Assembly (NCBI GenBank): GCA_021772565.1 | Contig: JAJFLR010000107.1 | Location: forward strand, 1-64,000 | Source of the DNA: Opitutales bacterium | GTDB lineage: Bacteria; Verrucomicrobiota; Verrucomicrobiia; Opitutales; JAJFLR01 | Reading direction: 5' to 3' | DNA length: 64,000 nucleotides | Program-made: the position numbers and the translations under genes | The notes under the pieces: generated by a model | Databases searched by the model: none | The model's input: the letters and a program-made list of their open reading frames with translations, nothing else | Told to the model about the DNA's origin: nothing | In this document: positions 35,560-46,054 of the stretch, piece after piece | How positions within the stretch are numbered: position 1 is the first letter of the stretch | Layout: each line of letters begins with the position of its first letter

Positions 35560-37323
35560 ATGGATATTTGGTTAAATCCTTTATTTGAGATTGAAAAAGT
35601 ACTTCTGGGTATTACAGAAGACCTTGAGTATTTTAATGATACTTATACTCCAAATCTCAAAATTTCAGATCCAAGGTTTGGCGATCTTCAAGCCGACGGA
35701 ATTCTGTCATTTGCAAAACAAAGCAAGCAAAACCCACGATTTTTGGCCGAACTATTAATTGAGGCAATGAATAAATCTGGTAAAATTGATCCAAAGCTCA
35801 TCAGCTATGAAATATCTGGTCCTGGTTTTATTAATTTTAAGTTTAGTAATGAATTTCTAACAGAATGGTTAAAAACTGTTCAGACAAAAAGCCAGCTTAA
35901 GGATCTGTGTCATAGCTCTTACCGCAAAAAATGTATTGTCGTTGATTTCAGTTCACCAAATACAGCAAAGCAATTGCACGTGGGACATATTCGATCGACT
36001 GTTATTGGGGAGTCAATTAGCCGTCTTCTTGAATTTTGTGGAGCTAATGTAATTAGAGACAATCATATTGGTGATTGGGGAACTCAGTTTGGCATTCTAA
36101 TTATGGCTATCAAAAAACAGAATTTTGATTTGGATACTGTGGATGATCAAACTTTGGCGAAACTGGAGCAACTTTATAAATCCGGAACCGAGTTAACCAA
36201 AGAAAATTCAGAAGCACTAGCCGAGGCCAGAAACGAGTTAGTAAAACTTCAAAATGGAGATCCGGAAAATATAGGAATGTGGGAAAAAATTTCTAAAATA
36301 AGCTATCTGGAGTTTGAGGGAATTTATAAAATGCTTGGTGTCAGTTTTGATAAAGTTTTGGGTGAAAGTTTTTACCGTGACAAAATTGATCCAATTTATA
36401 AAGAATTAATAGAAGCAAAAATTGCGGAGGAAAGTGATGGTGCATTGGTAGTTTTTCATCTCGAACATCCCAGATTTAATAAACAGCCATTTATAATTAG
36501 GAAGCAGGATGGGGCATCGAATTATGCAACAACTGATCTTGCGACAATTATGTTTAGAGTTAAGGAATTTCAAGTCGACGAAATTATTTACGTAGTTGAC
36601 TCAAGGCAGTCTGATCATTTCGAACAACTATTTTTGACAATTGATAAATGGTTTTCAACTTCTAATAAACCAAAACCAACATTAACACATGTTAAATTTG
36701 GCACGATTTTGGGCGATGATGGAAAAGCTATTAAGACACGATCAGGTGAACCAGTTAAACTTAAGGCATTGATCAATGAAGCGATTCAGCGAGCTTATAA
36801 AGTTGTAGAATCTAAAAATCCGGGTTTACCAGATAAAGAAAAAAATAACATAGCTCGTGTTATAGGCTTAGGAGCAATTCGATATATTGATTTACAGCAA
36901 AATAGAATTAGCGATTATATTTTTTCATGGGATAAAATGTTAAGTTTTGATGGAAATACGGCGCCATACTTGCTTTATGCTGTTACGCGGATTCGAAGTA
37001 TTTTTCGCAAAGCAGCAATTGATCCTGAATATTATTGCGAGCAGGCTTCAGATATTGAATCTATTACAGAAATTGATTTGGCAAAAAAATTATTAGGGTT
37101 TGGTAGTGCAATCAATCAAGCTTTAAGTGAATTAAAGCCTCATCACCTATCATCGTATTTATTCGAATTAGCTGGAGTTTTTAGCACATTTTACAATACC
37201 GATAAAGTGATAGTCGATGATGCGTTAGTAAAATCTCGTCGACTAATGCTTTGTTCGAGAACCCTTTTAGTTTTGGAATCCGGGTTGAATTTATTAGGTC
37301 TGGAAACACTAGAGAGAATGTAG
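35560..37323 (+). CDS. argS: Arginyl-tRNA synthetase
   Basis: This class I synthetase has 587 residues. An N-terminal additional domain is followed by the HIGH-type motif QLHVGHIRSTVIGE and the connected RDNHIGDWGTQFG. The KMSK loop is replaced by GKAIKTRSGEPVKL, as in many ArgRS, and the C-terminal DALR anticodon-binding domain is present (NTAPYLLYAVTRIRS, ending LGLETLERM). The 246 bp upstream hold no gene. Confidence 0.97.
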   Translation: MDIWLNPLFEIEKVLLGITEDLEYFNDTYTPNLKISDPRFGDLQADGILSFAKQSKQNPRFLAELLIEAMNKSGKIDPKLISYEISGPGFINFKFSNEFLTEWLKTVQTKSQLKDLCHSSYRKKCIVVDFSSPNTAKQLHVGHIRSTVIGESISRLLEFCGANVIRDNHIGDWGTQFGILIMAIKKQNFDLDTVDDQTLAKLEQLYKSGTELTKENSEALAEARNELVKLQNGDPENIGMWEKISKISYLEFEGIYKMLGVSFDKVLGESFYRDKIDPIYKELIEAKIAEESDGALVVFHLEHPRFNKQPFIIRKQDGASNYATTDLATIMFRVKEFQVDEIIYVVDSRQSDHFEQLFLTIDKWFSTSNKPKPTLTHVKFGTILGDDGKAIKTRSGEPVKLKALINEAIQRAYKVVESKNPGLPDKEKNNIARVIGLGAIRYIDLQQNRISDYIFSWDKMLSFDGNTAPYLLYAVTRIRSIFRKAAIDPEYYCEQASDIESITEIDLAKKLLGFGSAINQALSELKPHHLSSYLFELAGVFSTFYNTDKVIVDDALVKSRRLMLCSRTLLVLESGLNLLGLETLERM

Positions 37324-37358
37324 TTATTAATAAATATATTTACATAAATTATATCTTC

Positions 37359-37409
37359 ATTATTACAACAACTGTATTGTTGCTTTACTAGTATTGAAAT
37401 TGTAATAAT
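37359..37409 (+). promoter_or_regulatory. Inverted repeats upstream of the MntA-HepT pair
   Basis: Outer arms ATTATTACAA (37359-37368) and TTGTAATAAT (37400-37409) are perfect complements 31 bp apart and end 7 bp before the ATG. A second stem, CAACAA (37366-37371) / TTGTTG (37377-37382), lies between. The elements could be an operator for toxin-antitoxin autoregulation. Confidence 0.4.
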
Positions 37410-37416
37410 TTTAGAA

Positions 37417-37833
37417 ATGATTAATGAAAATAATATTGTGCAGTACGTCTTAGAAGAATATCCAAATACACAGGCTATTTATTTATTCGGATCTATTGCT
37501 GCTAAAGAATACACTAAAAATAGTGATATAGATATTGCTCTGTTACTTCCAGTAAATGATGCTAAATTAGAATACGAAAATCTATTTTATTCAGAATTAC
37601 ATAACAAATTAGCTAAACATTTTAATTGTGCTATTGATTTAATAAATCTTCGTAAAACTTCGACAGTATTTCAAAAAGAGGTTATTGCAAAGGGCAAACG
37701 TATCAGTTGTAATGATCGTTATACCTCCGATGAATTTGAGATGATAACTTTGTCTAAATATCAAAAACTAAATGAAGAACGAAAAGACTTACTAAAAGAA
37801 TTTTGGGAAAGTGGAAGGGCATATAAAATATGA
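37417..37833 (+). CDS. mntA: MntA-type nucleotidyltransferase antitoxin
   Basis: The protein has 138 residues. The minimal nucleotidyltransferase motif is YLFGSIAAKEYTKNSDIDIA, with Gly25-Ser26 and Asp37/Asp39 as metal ligands. MntA enzymes neutralise their HEPN toxin by adding AMP to a Tyr near its active site. The gene overlaps the toxin gene by 4 bp (ATGA). The C-terminal ~45 residues (from RYTSDEFEM) are longer than in minimal versions. Confidence 0.9.
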   Translation: MINENNIVQYVLEEYPNTQAIYLFGSIAAKEYTKNSDIDIALLLPVNDAKLEYENLFYSELHNKLAKHFNCAIDLINLRKTSTVFQKEVIAKGKRISCNDRYTSDEFEMITLSKYQKLNEERKDLLKEFWESGRAYKI

Positions 37834-38267
37834 ATGACATAGTTATTAATAAAGTTCAAAGTATTCAACGTTGCATTGAACGTGTTCGGGAAGATTATTT
37901 GTTGGCAGGAGATAAATTTCGTGAAAATTATAGCATTCAAGATGCTGTAATATTAAATATTATGAGAGCTTGTGAACAGGCAATTGATTTAGCCAATCAC
38001 ATAATTAAGTCTCATAAAATGGGTATTCCGACTAGTAGTTCTGAATGTTTCGAGTTGCTTGCAAAAAAAAATGTAATAACAGAGACGTTATCAAAACAGT
38101 TAATCAAGATGGTTGGTTTCAGAAATATTGCAGTTCATCAATATCAGGAGTTGAATATTAACATTGTTGAAATAGTTATAAATTCAGGAATTGATGATTT
38201 AGTGAATTTCACAGATTCTATGATAAATTTTATAAAAACTGATGCACCAGACTCAGATTATAAATAA
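37830..38267 (+). CDS. hepT: HepT-type HEPN RNase toxin (DUF86)
   Basis: The protein has 145 residues, all-helical HEPN fold. The ribonuclease motif Rx4HxY is GFRNIAVHQY, with Arg98, His103 and Tyr105, the Tyr being the expected AMPylation target of MntA. It is translationally coupled to mntA. This is a third toxin-antitoxin locus of a third type in this window, located away from the defence island. Confidence 0.9.
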   Translation: MNDIVINKVQSIQRCIERVREDYLLAGDKFRENYSIQDAVILNIMRACEQAIDLANHIIKSHKMGIPTSSSECFELLAKKNVITETLSKQLIKMVGFRNIAVHQYQELNINIVEIVINSGIDDLVNFTDSMINFIKTDAPDSDYK

Positions 38268-38279
38268 AAAAGTTTCTAC

Positions 38280-38831
38280 CTATAAACCATTATTATTTTT
38301 AGATCCAGACTCGATCATTTTTTTTAAATTACCCAATCCTGTTTCAAATTCATTTCCAATCATTCCATCCATGAGTAGACCAAAGAATCGTTCTAAAGGA
38401 TATTTCAAAGTACCTTCATAAATCCATTCAGCATTTGTCGCATTATCATTTTCACTAAAAATCCAAATGTCCTTTGCTTCGCCTTGCATCGGTGAGGCAA
38501 AAACGAGTTTTGAGTCAATTCTCTTTCCAGGATCCAATTTTTCGATTGTCAAACTCCCTTCACCAACATCTTCTCCCCTCCAAGACCAGAAATGTCCAAG
38601 CGCTTGTGGGGTACCGTCAATTATATGCTCGGCAGAAGGATCTTTCTGAGACCATGGATTCCACTTAATAAAATTATTAAAATCCGCTACATATTTGTAA
38701 ACTGTTTCAGGTTTTGCATTTATTTGAACCGATCGAGAAACATGAATTTGAGACGGTAATATTGCTGCAACAATTAACAAGATAGTAATCAGTCCAACAA
38801 TGACTATTCCTAATATTTTTAATAGCTTCAT
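38280..38831 (-). CDS. SRPBCC (START-like) domain protein with membrane anchor
   Basis: The protein has 183 residues. An N-terminal hydrophobic helix (residues 5-25) is followed by a polyketide-cyclase/SRPBCC domain: HVSRSVQINAKPETVYKYVADFNNFIKWNPWS at its start, and a C-terminal long helix (FGLLMDGMIGNEFETGLGNLKKMI). These domains bind hydrophobic ligands in a deep pocket. Ligand unknown. Confidence 0.82.
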   Translation of the reverse strand: MKLLKILGIVIVGLITILLIVAAILPSQIHVSRSVQINAKPETVYKYVADFNNFIKWNPWSQKDPSAEHIIDGTPQALGHFWSWRGEDVGEGSLTIEKLDPGKRIDSKLVFASPMQGEAKDIWIFSENDNATNAEWIYEGTLKYPLERFFGLLMDGMIGNEFETGLGNLKKMIESGSKNNNGL

Positions 38832-38892
38832 GATTCTAAATAGTTAATGTTAGATATACATATTTGCAAATAAATTTACTATTGATATTTAT

Positions 38893-39444
38893 TTAAAGCC
38901 TGGAAACAAATTCTAATAAATCGTGGCTTGCTGATATATTCATTTCAGAATTAGGATTGTTTTTTTTAGTATTGTTAACAATAATTTTTGATTCTTTTCC
39001 AGCGGCAACAGAATTGATTTTCGCGTTTATACCTGCTTGTAAATCTGATTCGCGATCCCCTACCATATAACATTGTTCATGAGCTAATTTATATTTCTCA
39101 ATCATCTCTAATATAAATTTAGGAGATGGCTTCCGGTAAAATTTTGGTTGATCCGGTGCTTCAGGTGCTATACAAATCTGAGTAAATCCTGGTGATGGTA
39201 AATTTAATAACGATAACATTCGTTCGTTGCAAGCATCGACATCTTTCATTTTAAAAAACCCGCGTCCTACCCCACTCTGGTTCGTCAGTAAAAAAAGATG
39301 ATATTTTTTTTCTAACGCTAACTTCAAAGCTTCATCAGCACCAGGAATCAACTCGACATCATCAGGATTGGATATGTATTCCTTGTCGAAAATTAGTAGT
39401 CCATCTCGATCAAGAAACAGAGCATTATTCGTGATTCTGCTCAT
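38893..39444 (-). CDS. gmhB: D-glycero-D-manno-heptose-1,7-bisphosphate 7-phosphatase
   Basis: This HAD-family phosphatase of LPS heptose synthesis has 183 residues. LFLDRDGLL carries the Asp11/Asp13 pair. LLTNQSGVGRG and YRKPSPKF follow, then GDRESDLQAGINA with the metal-binding Asp. It overlaps the heptose kinase gene by 20 bp, so the two steps of ADP-heptose synthesis are co-expressed. Zinc-loop cysteines typical of E. coli GmhB are not evident. Confidence 0.9.
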   Translation of the reverse strand: MSRITNNALFLDRDGLLIFDKEYISNPDDVELIPGADEALKLALEKKYHLFLLTNQSGVGRGFFKMKDVDACNERMLSLLNLPSPGFTQICIAPEAPDQPKFYRKPSPKFILEMIEKYKLAHEQCYMVGDRESDLQAGINAKINSVAAGKESKIIVNNTKKNNPNSEMNISASHDLLEFVSRL

Positions 39445-40399
39445 ATTGTAGTATTTCTTTTGGACTCACTGTTGCAGTACCTATTTTGCCAACAACAACA
39501 CCAGCTGCAATGTTCGCAAAATGCGCTGCTTCTTCCATAGTAGCCTCAGCAGTGAGTGCAATTGTCAATGCAGAAATAACAGTATCACCTGCACCGGAAA
39601 CATCAAATACTTCCTGAGCATATGTAGGAATAATTTTTAAAACTTTTCCCTCTTTACTGATTAACATCCCTTCTGAGCCTAACGTGATAACTAAATTTCT
39701 TGGTTTATACTTTTCCCAAATCAGTGAACAAATTTCTTCCGCAGGATAACTTTCATAATCTTCTGCTGAGAGACCACACAGTTCGAATGACTCTTTTTTA
39801 TTTGGTGTTAATAATCCGATACCATTGTGCTTCAGTTTTCTTGAGGGTTTGGGGTCAAGCGCAGTAAATACATTTTTACCTAACGACAGTGAATGGATTT
39901 TTTCAATTAACTCATTGCTGACAACACCTTTTGCATAATCTGATATAATAACGGCGTCATATTCATCTAATTTTTCTTCAATTAATTTTATACTTTTTTC
40001 GTTATAGATATTATAATATTTAGCTGATTCTTCTCTATCTAATCGACAGAGTTGTTGTCCTCGAACAATTACCCTAGTTTTTAAAATACTCAATTTATTG
40101 GGCATGATAAAATGTTCATTGAAATGAACACTATGTTCTTTGAATATTTTTAGTAAATTTTCTCCGGCACTATCTTGTCCGATAACACCACATAACTCCG
40201 ATCGTGCGCCCATAGAATTAATATTTAATGCAACATTAGCGGCTCCACCTGCTGTATATGTATCATTTTCTACTCCAACTACCGGCACCGGTGCCTCTGG
40301 CGAAATTCTCCATGCATCTCCCCAAATATAATGGTCTAATATTATGTCACCTATTACCAGAACCTTGAGTTTAGATATTTTTTCCAACAATTGTTTCAT
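39425..40399 (-). CDS. hldA: D-glycero-beta-D-manno-heptose-7-phosphate kinase
   Basis: This PfkB-family kinase makes heptose-1,7-bisphosphate. The protein has 324 residues. The heptose-kinase start is IGDIILDHYIWGDAWRISPE, followed by APVPVV and TAGGAANVALNINSMG, and the anion hole / catalytic Asp is DVSGAGDTVISALT. It corresponds to the kinase half of E. coli HldE; the adenylyltransferase half is absent. Its presence implies an LPS with heptose in the core. Confidence 0.93.
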   Translation of the reverse strand: MKQLLEKISKLKVLVIGDIILDHYIWGDAWRISPEAPVPVVGVENDTYTAGGAANVALNINSMGARSELCGVIGQDSAGENLLKIFKEHSVHFNEHFIMPNKLSILKTRVIVRGQQLCRLDREESAKYYNIYNEKSIKLIEEKLDEYDAVIISDYAKGVVSNELIEKIHSLSLGKNVFTALDPKPSRKLKHNGIGLLTPNKKESFELCGLSAEDYESYPAEEICSLIWEKYKPRNLVITLGSEGMLISKEGKVLKIIPTYAQEVFDVSGAGDTVISALTIALTAEATMEEAAHFANIAAGVVVGKIGTATVSPKEILQYEQNHE

Positions 40400-40446
40400 A
40401 GTGTTGATCTCAAATGATAATTCTATAAAAGTGCGATTTTAATAAT

Positions 40447-41391
40447 ATGTCAATTAACCGCTGGTTATTATTTAAACAAAAGTTATTTGTGAAAGAGCAA
40501 CAAATTGAATTCTATAATCGCTATTCAAGCCAAATTGAAATCGAAGAAATATATGGCGAGAAATGGTTGAAGTTTATCTACAATAATTCATTTGGTAAAT
40601 TTTTACTCTGGTTAATCGTAAAACGTACGGTATTTTCATATTTATACGGACGATGGGCAAAAAGCAAGTTGAGCATTAAAGAGATTATTCCATTTATCGA
40701 GAAGTATAAATTAAATGAGAATGAGTTTATCTTAAAGAGTAATCAATTTACATCGTTCAATGATTTTTTTATTCGAAAATTAAAACCTGAATCAAGACCA
40801 ATAGATGAAGCAGTTAATTCGGTAATTTTTCCTGCTGATGGGAGACATTTAGGATTTCAAAATATAAATCCAGAAAATAATTTTTATGTAAAGGATCAAC
40901 AGTTAGACTTAATTAAACTACTTGGGTCTTATAAGCTTGCTGATCAATTTAAAAATGGGAGCATGGTATTTTCCAGATTATGCCCGATAGACTACCATCG
41001 CTTTCACTTCCCCTACTCTGGAATTGTTAAATATGCTAAATTAATTAACGGACCATTATTTTCTGTGAGCCCACTAGCTTTAAAGCAAAACTTAAAAATA
41101 TTATCTGAGAACAAACGTTGCTTAACTTTATTGGAAATTAATAATAACTTTAATGTGGCAATAGTTGAAGTCGGAGCTACGAATGTTGGTTCAATTGTAC
41201 AAACTCATAATTCAAACACTAGAATAATTAAGGGTGATGAAAAAGGCTATTTCCAATTTGGAGGTTCAGCGATAATTACTCTTTTCCCGGAGGGAAAAAT
41301 TAGACTAGCTGATGATTTAGTAGCGCACAGTGAATCAGGTAGAGAAATTTTTGCACGTATGGGAGATAAATTAGGAGAATGGATTACTTGA
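40447..41391 (+). CDS. psd: Phosphatidylserine decarboxylase
   Basis: This enzyme makes phosphatidylethanolamine. The protein has 314 residues. Conserved parts are FNDFFIRKLKPESRPID, PADGR, CPIDYHRFHFPYSG and VGATNVGSIVQT. The self-cleavage region is KGYFQFGGSAIITLF, where the Ser of GGS becomes the pyruvoyl group. The sequence order (YHRFH and a late GGS) fits the longer PSD-II subtype. Confidence 0.94.
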   Translation: MSINRWLLFKQKLFVKEQQIEFYNRYSSQIEIEEIYGEKWLKFIYNNSFGKFLLWLIVKRTVFSYLYGRWAKSKLSIKEIIPFIEKYKLNENEFILKSNQFTSFNDFFIRKLKPESRPIDEAVNSVIFPADGRHLGFQNINPENNFYVKDQQLDLIKLLGSYKLADQFKNGSMVFSRLCPIDYHRFHFPYSGIVKYAKLINGPLFSVSPLALKQNLKILSENKRCLTLLEINNNFNVAIVEVGATNVGSIVQTHNSNTRIIKGDEKGYFQFGGSAIITLFPEGKIRLADDLVAHSESGREIFARMGDKLGEWIT

Positions 41392-41393
41392 TT

Positions 41394-42530
41394 TTATGTT
41401 ATTGGCTGTAATGTAAATCCTGAATTTTTCAATACCGTTAAGTGATCCATGGCATTGTTGACATCATGTTTCCACTGCATGGTTGTCTCCTTTGAGACAT
41501 TTATTTTTTCATTGATAGCAGCCTCTAACTGACTGTAATTTTCATCAAACTTTTGCTTAAGTAATTTTAATTGCTCAATACTTTTATTGATTATTTCCTG
41601 ATATGCACTTGAGTCCTTGTTTGCATATTCTATTAAGCTTGCATCAATTTTTCTGCGTGTCTCATTTATTTCTGCCAATAAAATTTTTTCGTCGGCTACT
41701 CTTCGCAAACCACTCGTTAGGCCAAATTTTGATAATACCCATATAATCCATTTTGTTGGATCAAACTGCCATGCTTTAACGCCATTTCTATAATCGTGCT
41801 GAAACTCGTGATGATAGTTATGATACCCTTCGCCAAAAGTGACTAATGCCATAATTCCACTATCCCTGGCACTGCAACTAGCTGAATAAGGTTGTCGTCC
41901 CATATAATGACAGAGTGAATTAATACAGAATGTCCCTTGTTGAACTACAACTACTCTCAATATTCCGGAAAGTAAAAATGCACTCAGTGCAGCTTGGTGA
42001 CCTCCATAAAAGTATCCGAGGATATAGGGCAAAATAAATCCTACAAAGACACCAATATAATGACACCATTTATATTGCCACATTATTAGTTTATCTTTTC
42101 TAAGATCAGCAACATTGTCCATTGGAGGTTTTGGTTTTAACTTAAATAGTAACCATCCAATGTGGGCATGAAAAAATCCTTTGCTTATATCATATGGATC
42201 ATCTTCTTCATCTACATGTTTGTGGTGACGTCTATGATCTGACACCCAATCTAAGGCTGCATTTTCAAACGCGGCAGCACCAAATAATAATGTAAAAAGT
42301 TTAACCGGCCACTTTGCTTTAAATGCGAGATGAGAAAACAATCGATGATATCCTAACGTTATACTAAATCCGGTTGCAAAATAATAAAAAAGAAACAGAC
42401 AAATTTGAAAAGCATCAACACCGTTATGCCAAATGTGATAAGGCACAATACTGATTGACATTAAAAATGTCCCAATTAAAAATGTACTGGTTATCCAACT
42501 TACTCGATTGAATGGAATTCTTAAGTTCAT
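41394..42530 (-). CDS. Acyl-lipid/acyl-CoA delta-9-type desaturase with coiled C-terminus
   Basis: This membrane di-iron desaturase has 378 residues. Three His boxes are present: HRLFSH (62-67), HRRHH (99-103) and HNYHH (237-241). Further histidines occur in CHYMGR. Four spans fit the fold. Residues about 285-378 form a Glu/Lys-rich helical extension with no counterpart in minimal bacterial desaturases. The reaction needs O2 and an electron donor; the ferredoxin at 5.5 kb is one candidate. It converges on psd with a gap of only 2 bp. Confidence 0.92.
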   Translation of the reverse strand: MNLRIPFNRVSWITSTFLIGTFLMSISIVPYHIWHNGVDAFQICLFLFYYFATGFSITLGYHRLFSHLAFKAKWPVKLFTLLFGAAAFENAALDWVSDHRRHHKHVDEEDDPYDISKGFFHAHIGWLLFKLKPKPPMDNVADLRKDKLIMWQYKWCHYIGVFVGFILPYILGYFYGGHQAALSAFLLSGILRVVVVQQGTFCINSLCHYMGRQPYSASCSARDSGIMALVTFGEGYHNYHHEFQHDYRNGVKAWQFDPTKWIIWVLSKFGLTSGLRRVADEKILLAEINETRRKIDASLIEYANKDSSAYQEIINKSIEQLKLLKQKFDENYSQLEAAINEKINVSKETTMQWKHDVNNAMDHLTVLKNSGFTLQPIT

Positions 42531-42785
42531 AGATTCTAAGTTTATTATATCAAAATTATAGAAAATTTTTATACTTTTGTAACAGACGAATATTTAAATG
42601 ACAACAGAAAATTTTTATAGTTCTATATATTTTATTATTAACTGGATTTATAAGTAAAAATCCACACAGAAAGCTACGAGACATTGAAGATAAAGAATTT
42701 TAGAATGGGCAAAGCACGCTTCAAAGTATTCATCATCCTCTAAAGCATAAACTAATCTAAAAGTCTAAATTAATATCACTGCACC

Positions 42786-44660
42786 CTACTCTACGACTTT
42801 GTCATTAAACCTTTCCAAAGATATCATAAGTATACTAATATCAGGTGGATTTATACCACTTATTCGACTTGCCTGCCCTAATGTCATAGGTCTGATTTGC
42901 TCTAATTTTTGAATGCATTCGTTTCTTAGTCCTTTAATATTTTTGTATATTAGCATTTCTGGTATCTTAATATCATCAATTTGTTGAAATCGCTTTAATA
43001 GTTTAACTTCCTTATCTAGATATCCCTTAAACTTAATTTTATAAAGCACTTCTGATTTTATAGCATCAGTTTCAGCCAAAAATTGCCCCGGTAAATTCGT
43101 TGATTCACGCCCTTTTCTGATTAGCTCTCCATAAGTTATCCCCTTAATTTTCTCTGCTTCTAAATTATTTATCCATGTATTAATTTTGGCTTTTTTAATT
43201 TTAATATTCTTCAGTCTATCTTCAGCAACCAATTTATAGTCTTTAGCATGATCATATAAGCGACTTTCAGCGCTTCCATGGTTAAAGAGCAATCGATGCT
43301 CTGCTCTACTAGTAAACATTCTATATGGTTCAGTTGTGCCTTTTGTGACTAAATCGTCGATTAATACTCCTATATACGCTTCATACCGTTTTATGACTAG
43401 AGGAGCTTTTGCCATCACCTTATTGCATGCATTTACACCCGCCATAAGCCCTTGTGCAGCAGCCTCTTCATAACCAGATGTTCCATTTATTTGTCCCGCG
43501 AAAAATAAATTTTCTACTTTTTTAGACTCAAGTGATGGAAGTAATTGTGTGGGATCAGCATAGTCGTATTCTACAGCATATGCAGGCCTAAGCATTTTGA
43601 CATCTTCTAATCCATTGATTGATTGAAGAAGTTTGATTTGAACTTCATACGGAAGGCTGGTTGATAATCCGTTTATGTAATATTCATCCGTATTTCTCCC
43701 TTCAGGTTCAAGAAATAATAAATGACGATCTTTGTCAGCAAATCTAACGAATTTATCTTCAATACATGGACAATATCGTGGCCCAGTACCCGTAATTTCA
43801 CCACTATACATGGCCGATGACTTTAAATTATCGAGTACGACTTTCTCGGATTCTTTACTCGTATAGGTCGTCCAGCAAGAAATTTGATCGTAGCCAGGCG
43901 TCCACCCCAATTTTTTTTGCCCAAAATGTTCCACGTGGAACAAATCATTGCTTGGCCGAGTATCGTAAAAACCAAAAAGAGTGGGGTGCTTATCGCCAAT
44001 TTGCTCGACCAGCCCTGAGAAGTTTATACTTTTCCCGGAAACCCTGGGAGGGGTGCCTGTCTTCAATCGACTCAACTCAATACCTGCTTCCTCAAAACTT
44101 CCAGACAATCCATTTGCCGAAAAATCCCCGAGCCGCCCCCCCTCATTCTTATTTGTACCAATATGAGTTAACGCCCGAAGAAATGTACCCGTAGTAACGA
44201 CAATTGTTCTTGAAAAAAACTCTATACCCAAATTGGTTTTTACTCCAATAGCCTTATAATTCTTAAAAATTATCCCTGTCACTATAGCCTGGAAAAGATT
44301 CAAGTTATCCTGCAACTCTATGGTATGCTTCATTCTAAATTGATAGGCTTTTTTATCACATTGGGCACGTGGAGCCTGAACAGCCGGCCCTTTAGATCTA
44401 TTCAATAAACGAAATTGAATTGCCGTCGTATCGGCATTAATTGCCATTTCACCTCCAAGAGCATCAATTTCTCTCACCATGTGGCCTTTTGCTTGTCCGC
44501 CAATGGCAGGGTTACAACTCATTTGGGCAATCGTGTCAATATTCCCACTGAGAAGTAAAGTCTGACCTCCCATACGAGCTGCAGCAAGTGCTGCCTCGCA
44601 ACCTGCGTGACCAGCACCACAGACTATTACATCATATGGATATTGTTTGGAATTTTTCAT
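42786..44660 (-). CDS. mnmG: tRNA uridine-34 carboxymethylaminomethyl-modification subunit MnmG
   Basis: This FAD-dependent partner of MnmE modifies U34 of tRNAs. The protein has 624 residues. The FAD motif is [43 protein letters not shown] and the catalytic region around [14 protein letters not shown] are conserved. The C-terminal helical domain ends in RFNDKVVE. It overlaps mnmE by 4 bp. The 255 bp downstream toward the desaturase carry no supported gene. Confidence 0.97.
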   Translation of the reverse strand: MKNSKQYPYDVIVCGAGHAGCEAALAAARMGGQTLLLSGNIDTIAQMSCNPAIGGQAKGHMVREIDALGGEMAINADTTAIQFRLLNRSKGPAVQAPRAQCDKKAYQFRMKHTIELQDNLNLFQAIVTGIIFKNYKAIGVKTNLGIEFFSRTIVVTTGTFLRALTHIGTNKNEGGRLGDFSANGLSGSFEEAGIELSRLKTGTPPRVSGKSINFSGLVEQIGDKHPTLFGFYDTRPSNDLFHVEHFGQKKLGWTPGYDQISCWTTYTSKESEKVVLDNLKSSAMYSGEITGTGPRYCPCIEDKFVRFADKDRHLLFLEPEGRNTDEYYINGLSTSLPYEVQIKLLQSINGLEDVKMLRPAYAVEYDYADPTQLLPSLESKKVENLFFAGQINGTSGYEEAAAQGLMAGVNACNKVMAKAPLVIKRYEAYIGVLIDDLVTKGTTEPYRMFTSRAEHRLLFNHGSAESRLYDHAKDYKLVAEDRLKNIKIKKAKINTWINNLEAEKIKGITYGELIRKGRESTNLPGQFLAETDAIKSEVLYKIKFKGYLDKEVKLLKRFQQIDDIKIPEMLIYKNIKGLRNECIQKLEQIRPMTLGQASRISGINPPDISILMISLERFNDKVVE

Positions 44661-46012
44661 TTACCTATACAGAAATTATCAAAAATTTCATCCAATATTC
44701 TTTCATTACTTATTGATCCAACAATAGTTTCAATAGCAGATAGTGATGTCCTCAAATCACTGACTATTAATTCTGTAGGGATTTTATTATTTATCTTATT
44801 AATTGCATCTCTGATATTTAGCTTAGCTTCTTTCAAGGCTGTTGCATGACGTGCACTCACAATAATTGCATCTCTATCATGGATTTCGAAATTTTTTTCA
44901 ATGATTTTTACTATTGAAGAAAATACATCCTCTAATCCAAATTCATTTAATGCTGATACTCGACAATGTTTAAAATTTTTGAATAAATTCGAGCATGATT
45001 TGCTCTCTGCTAAATCAATTTTATTTTCAATTATTAATAAATTTTTTGTCGGTAATATATCATTTATCTCATTGGTTAAAGTCGGGTAGGGTAATGTAGA
45101 ATCAATGACAAACAAAATAATATCAGCTCTCCTTACTTGTTCGAGTGTTTTAGAAATACTTTGTTCTTCAATTGACGTTTTAGCGCTATGAAGTCCTGCT
45201 GTATCAATAATTTGTAAGCAATATTGCTCAACAATGACTCTTGTTTCAATAAAATCACGAGTAGTGCCTGCTTCAGGACTAACAATAACTCTATCATCAC
45301 CAGTCAAAGCATTGAGTAAGCTACTTTTTCCTACATTTGGAAGTCCTATCAAAACAGTTCTAACACCCTCTTGAAGTATGGATTTGTAATGACTGGTAGC
45401 AATCAGTTGATCAATTTCATTAGATAATTGTATTAAATCAGAAATAGGACCAACTTCATTTTCTGTGGGTAAATCTTCTTCAGGAAAATCAATGTAAGCT
45501 TCTAGGTTAGCAATAACTTGTACTAATTTTGAAACTAATTCATTGACCTTGTGACCAACTGATCCATCAAGCTGCTTTTTGGCCGATTCAAGAGCTTTAT
45601 CACTGCGAGATCTGATTAAATCAATAACTGCTTCACTTTGGCTTAAATCCATTTTCCCATTTAGAAATGCAGTTCGGGTAAATTCACCTGGTTGAGCTAT
45701 TCTACAACCCCTTTCTACTAAATCTTCAATAATCTTTTGGACTATTAGTGGATTTCCATGGGGGAAAATTTCCAACATTGGTTCGCCGGTGTATGATGCT
45801 TCGTTTTCATAATAAACAAATATTACATGGTCAATTTCCTTATTATTAATAGAAGTATATTTACCAAATGTTGAAATTCTTGGGGTAATATTTTTGTTCG
45901 TGAAGATATCACTTACTAATTTTTGACACAACTGCCCAGTAACTCTGACTATGGCAATAGCAGATTCTCCTAATGGTGTGGCCTGAGCCACTATTGTTTC
46001 ATCAAATGGCAT
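44657..46012 (-). CDS. mnmE: tRNA modification GTPase MnmE
   Basis: The protein has 451 residues. The N-terminal formyl-THF-binding domain ([16 protein letters not shown]) and helical domain are interrupted by the G domain: [31 protein letters not shown] and NKID. It ends in CIGK with the essential C-terminal Cys of CxGK. It works as a heterotetramer with MnmG, encoded in the overlapping downstream gene. Confidence 0.97.
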   Translation of the reverse strand: MPFDETIVAQATPLGESAIAIVRVTGQLCQKLVSDIFTNKNITPRISTFGKYTSINNKEIDHVIFVYYENEASYTGEPMLEIFPHGNPLIVQKIIEDLVERGCRIAQPGEFTRTAFLNGKMDLSQSEAVIDLIRSRSDKALESAKKQLDGSVGHKVNELVSKLVQVIANLEAYIDFPEEDLPTENEVGPISDLIQLSNEIDQLIATSHYKSILQEGVRTVLIGLPNVGKSSLLNALTGDDRVIVSPEAGTTRDFIETRVIVEQYCLQIIDTAGLHSAKTSIEEQSISKTLEQVRRADIILFVIDSTLPYPTLTNEINDILPTKNLLIIENKIDLAESKSCSNLFKNFKHCRVSALNEFGLEDVFSSIVKIIEKNFEIHDRDAIIVSARHATALKEAKLNIRDAINKINNKIPTELIVSDLRTSLSAIETIVGSISNERILDEIFDNFCIGK

Positions 46013-46054
46013 AATTATGCCATCGACTTAAACTATCAAAAAAAAATAGTCCAA

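Noticed and set aside
42650-42760. Reverse-strand frame reading RLVYALEDDEYFEACF between mnmG and the desaturase
   Set aside because: No start codon, about 38 codons only, no recognisable family; a chance frame cannot be excluded.
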